DNA of 7,669 nt. Source: Anaerolineae bacterium (lineage in GTDB: Bacteria; Chloroflexota; Anaerolineae; UBA4142). A program made the position numbers and the translations under genes. Shown one piece after another: positions 6,350 to 7,669 of the stretch (position 1 is the stretch's first letter; every line of letters begins with the position of its first letter). The notes beneath the pieces are model-generated. The model was not told where the DNA came from. It searched no databases and saw only the letters and a program-made list of their open reading frames with translations. The DNA is taken from the NCBI GenBank assembly GCA_027457205.1, contig DAIDTM010000280.1:1-7669 (forward strand), read 5' to 3'.

Positions 6350-7380
6350 GCCGGCTCCACAACACGCGAGAGGATTTCAAGTTCGGCGACGGCTCGATCA
6401 AACTCGGCGAGGGTGTTCACCGCAAAAAGTTCGACGCGCGGTTTCTCTTCGCCGGTGAGATTCTGCACGTACCGCGCGGCGTGCTTGCGGAAGAGGAGCA
6501 AACCTAGTTGAGCGCCGTAGAAATCGAGGTTCAGCGCGAGGTGGCGGCGCATCACGGCGATCTTTTCCGCCGGCGTGACCTGGTCGCGGTCCTTGCGCGT
6601 AAAAATCCACGGATTGCCGATTGCCGCGCGCGCGATCATCACGCCATCGCAACCGGTGTGCGCCTTGATGCGCGCGATGTCGGCGACGGTTCGCACGTCG
6701 CCGTTGCCCAGCACCGGAATCTTGACCGCCTGCTTCACCTCGGCAATCGCGTCCCAATCGGCGCTGCCCTGGTACGCCTGCGCCTTGGTGCGCCCGTGTA
6801 CCGCGATCAGACTCGCGCCGTTGTCTTCCAGAATCTTGGCGACTTGAACGTGGTTGCGCTTGGTATCGTCCCAGCCCAGCCGAATTTTGCCGGTCACCGG
6901 CACGCGCAGCGATTTCGACAAGCGCGAAAAAACGCGCGCGATTTTGTCGGGATAGAGCAGCATCCCCGAGCCCGCGCCGCGGCGCGCGATGTCTTTGACG
7001 TAGCAGCCCATGTTGATGTCGATAATATCCGGTCCGAGGTCTTGCAGACGAATCGCGGTTTCGACGAGCAGGTCTTCGTCGTAACCGTAAATCTGAAACG
7101 TCATCGGGCGCTCGGTGGGATCGTACTTTAATTTCATCGCCGTAACGGTTTGCGGCTTGCCGCGCCCTTGCAAGTTGACGACGTTGACGAATTCGGTGTA
7201 CGACATCGCCGAGCCGAGTTCGCGGCAGATGAGGCGGAATGGCAAATCGGAATAACTGTCCATCGGCGCGAGGACGAGGTCGCCGTAGATGGGGATTTCG
7301 CGGACGTAGAATGCCGGTTGGAGAAGACCTGACAGGCGCGAAGCGTGCAAACCTGTCAGGTCTAGCTTCGTTGAAATCAT
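6346..7380 (-). CDS. dusB: tRNA-dihydrouridine synthase (DusB-like)
   Basis: The enzyme reduces uridine to dihydrouridine in tRNA, using FMN and NADPH, in the cytoplasm. From the ATG at 7380-7378 the product is 344 residues, normal for DusB-type proteins. Visible motifs are LAPMDSYSDLPFR (37-49), QIYG (96-99), DIINMGC-type DINMGCYVK with catalytic Cys126, GKIRLGW with Lys165, VHGRTKAQAYQG (194-205) with His195 and Arg197, GNGDV (225-229) for flavin phosphate binding, and RAAIGNPWIF (251-260). The family's usual GCP is GCY here. The frame is open to a TTG at 7410, but that codon lies upstream of the TATAAT and would not be in the mRNA, so 7380 is preferred. A GGAA just before the ATG is the likely ribosome site. 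Residues 6-19 are encoded by a palindromic repeat and look like an add-on. The stop overlaps the acnX GTG by 4 nt (GTGA). Confidence 0.95.
   Translation of the reverse strand: MISTKLDLTGLHASRLSGLLQPAFYVREIPIYGDLVLAPMDSYSDLPFRLICRELGSAMSYTEFVNVVNLQGRGKPQTVTAMKLKYDPTERPMTFQIYGYDEDLLVETAIRLQDLGPDIIDINMGCYVKDIARRGAGSGMLLYPDKIARVFSRLSKSLRVPVTGKIRLGWDDTKRNHVQVAKILEDNGASLIAVHGRTKAQAYQGSADWDAIAEVKQAVKIPVLGNGDVRTVADIARIKAHTGCDGVMIARAAIGNPWIFTRKDRDQVTPAEKIAVMRRHLALNLDFYGAQLGLLLFRKHAARYVQNLTGEEKPRVELFAVNTLAEFDRAVAELEILSRVVEPA
7325..7363. repeat. Palindromic repeat, copy 1 (inside the dus 5' coding region)
   Basis: AGACCTGACAGG at 7325-7336 is an exact inverted repeat of CCTGTCAGGTCT at 7352-7363, with a 15-nt loop. 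Its minus-strand reading encodes LDLTGLHASRLSGL near the N-terminus of Dus. It shares its arm sequence, with one base substituted, with the element at 7415-7447, so both belong to one repeat family. Confidence 0.85.
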
Positions 7381-7398
7381 CGTTTCCACAATGCGCCG

Positions 7399-7404
7399 AT
7401 TATA
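7399..7404 (-). promoter_or_regulatory. Extended -10 promoter for dus (and probably the genes downstream)
   Basis: The minus strand reads TGGTATAAT, a perfect -10 hexamer with the TG extension. No good -35 is seen at 16-18 nt, which extended -10 promoters tolerate; that region is occupied by the palindrome at 7415-7447. Transcription would begin near 7391, giving a leader of roughly a dozen bases before the ATG at 7380. Confidence 0.65.
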
Positions 7405-7414
7405 CCACAAGTTC

Positions 7415-7447
7415 AGACCCGACGGTTTTCACAAACCTGTCGGGTCT
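7415..7447. repeat. Palindromic repeat, copy 2 (end of ywbE and the ywbE-dus gap)
   Basis: AGACCCGACGGTT at 7415-7427 and AACCTGTCGGGTCT at 7434-7447 are inverted repeats differing by one inserted base. The arms match copy 1 except for a C/T change. The minus-strand reading supplies the last codons of ywbE (QDPTGL) and its TGA. No T-run follows on the minus strand, so it is not a standard intrinsic terminator, though the hairpin could protect or end the ywbE transcript. Confidence 0.8.
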
Positions 7448-7641
7448 TGATTCACAATCGCCTGCACGCGACCGACCGTACCATCTTCCAGCATCACCTT
7501 GATGCCGTGCGGGTGCGTCGGGCTGCTCGTAAGAATCCGCGCGACGATACCTTCGGTCAGTTTGCCGCTGCGCTGGTTTTGTTTTTCGACAATCTGCACG
7601 CGCACGCCGGCGCGAATTTCGCTGCGTTTGGGAACAGGCAT
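7429..7641 (-). CDS. ywbE: YwbE family protein (DUF2196)
   Basis: This 70-residue protein carries the whole YwbE/DUF2196 pattern: EIRAGVRVQIVEKQNQRSGKLTEGIVARILT (8-38), SPTHPHGIKVMLEDGTVGRVQAI (40-62). The family is small, basic and conserved across bacteria, with a fold like a KOW/SH3-type barrel; its function is not established. The ATG at 7641-7639 follows GGCGGGAT, an acceptable ribosome site. The core ends at GRVQAIV; the last residues NQDPTGL come mostly from a palindromic repeat that also provides the stop codon, so the original C-terminus may have differed. The dus promoter and start follow within about 50 nt. Confidence 0.9.
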   Translation of the reverse strand: MPVPKRSEIRAGVRVQIVEKQNQRSGKLTEGIVARILTSSPTHPHGIKVMLEDGTVGRVQAIVNQDPTGL

Positions 7642-7669
7642 CGCTATCCCGCCGTGCCCGCGACAATGT

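Noticed and set aside
5076..6401. A 441-residue minus-strand frame that spans the broken acnX region without a stop.
   Set aside because: The product is dominated by Arg and Ala and lacks any family motif; it is an off-frame shadow of acnX and does not compensate for the TAG.
7381..7410. N-terminal extension of Dus from the TTG at 7410.
   Set aside because: The TATAAT promoter lies inside this stretch and a good ATG with a ribosome site follows at 7380; the extra ten residues match nothing in the family.
7644..7669. Possible C-terminal end (IVAGTAG then TAG) of another minus-strand gene entering at the right edge.
   Set aside because: Only seven codons are visible, too few to support a gene.

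Overview
All convincing genes in this window lie on the minus strand, so transcription runs from the right edge (7669) to the left. The flanking genes are GC-rich and full of CGCG runs, with GTG starts, overlapping gene ends and short palindromes inside coding sequence. This, together with the gene set (YwbE/DUF2196, DusB-like Dus, fused aconitase X, CocE hydrolase, ARMT1-like/DUF89), suggests a Chloroflexota (Anaerolineae-like) bacterium, probably from a metagenome. That assignment is an inference from composition and gene content only.

Layout in the direction of transcription: a small YwbE-like protein (7641-7429); a tRNA-dihydrouridine synthase (true start most likely 7380, behind an extended -10 promoter at 7399-7404); a fused aconitase-X dehydratase overlapping it by 4 nt (6349-4613) and broken by one in-frame TAG at 5935-5933; a CPBP-family membrane protease (4561-3782); a 134-bp attC-like structured element (3787-3654); an alpha/beta hydrolase (3642-2836); a CocE/NonD hydrolase (2810-1071); a TSUP/TauE-SafE permease overlapping it by 13 nt (1083-316); and the first 112 residues of an ARMT1-like/DUF89 damage-control phosphatase overlapping that by 22 nt and running off the left edge (337-1). 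No gene-free stretch exceeds 300 bases; the longest, 3643-3781, holds the attC-like element.

The most interesting part is the block 4583-2836. It is visibly lower in GC and lacks the CGCG-rich style of its neighbours. The CPBP gene starts just after a perfect GTTRRRY core and its stop codon lies inside an RYYYAAC core. Between that core and the next gene is an element whose arms pair with one extrahelical base. This is the architecture of integron gene cassettes, here in a chromosomal context with no integrase visible.

A second theme is short palindromic repeats that have become coding sequence. One family occurs twice, forming the C-terminal tail of YwbE and part of the N-terminus of Dus. 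A different palindrome sits in the linker between the two aconitase-X domains. The genes look like ordinary housekeeping and accessory metabolism rather than one dedicated pathway. CocE, TSUP and the DUF89 protein overlap and are probably co-transcribed.
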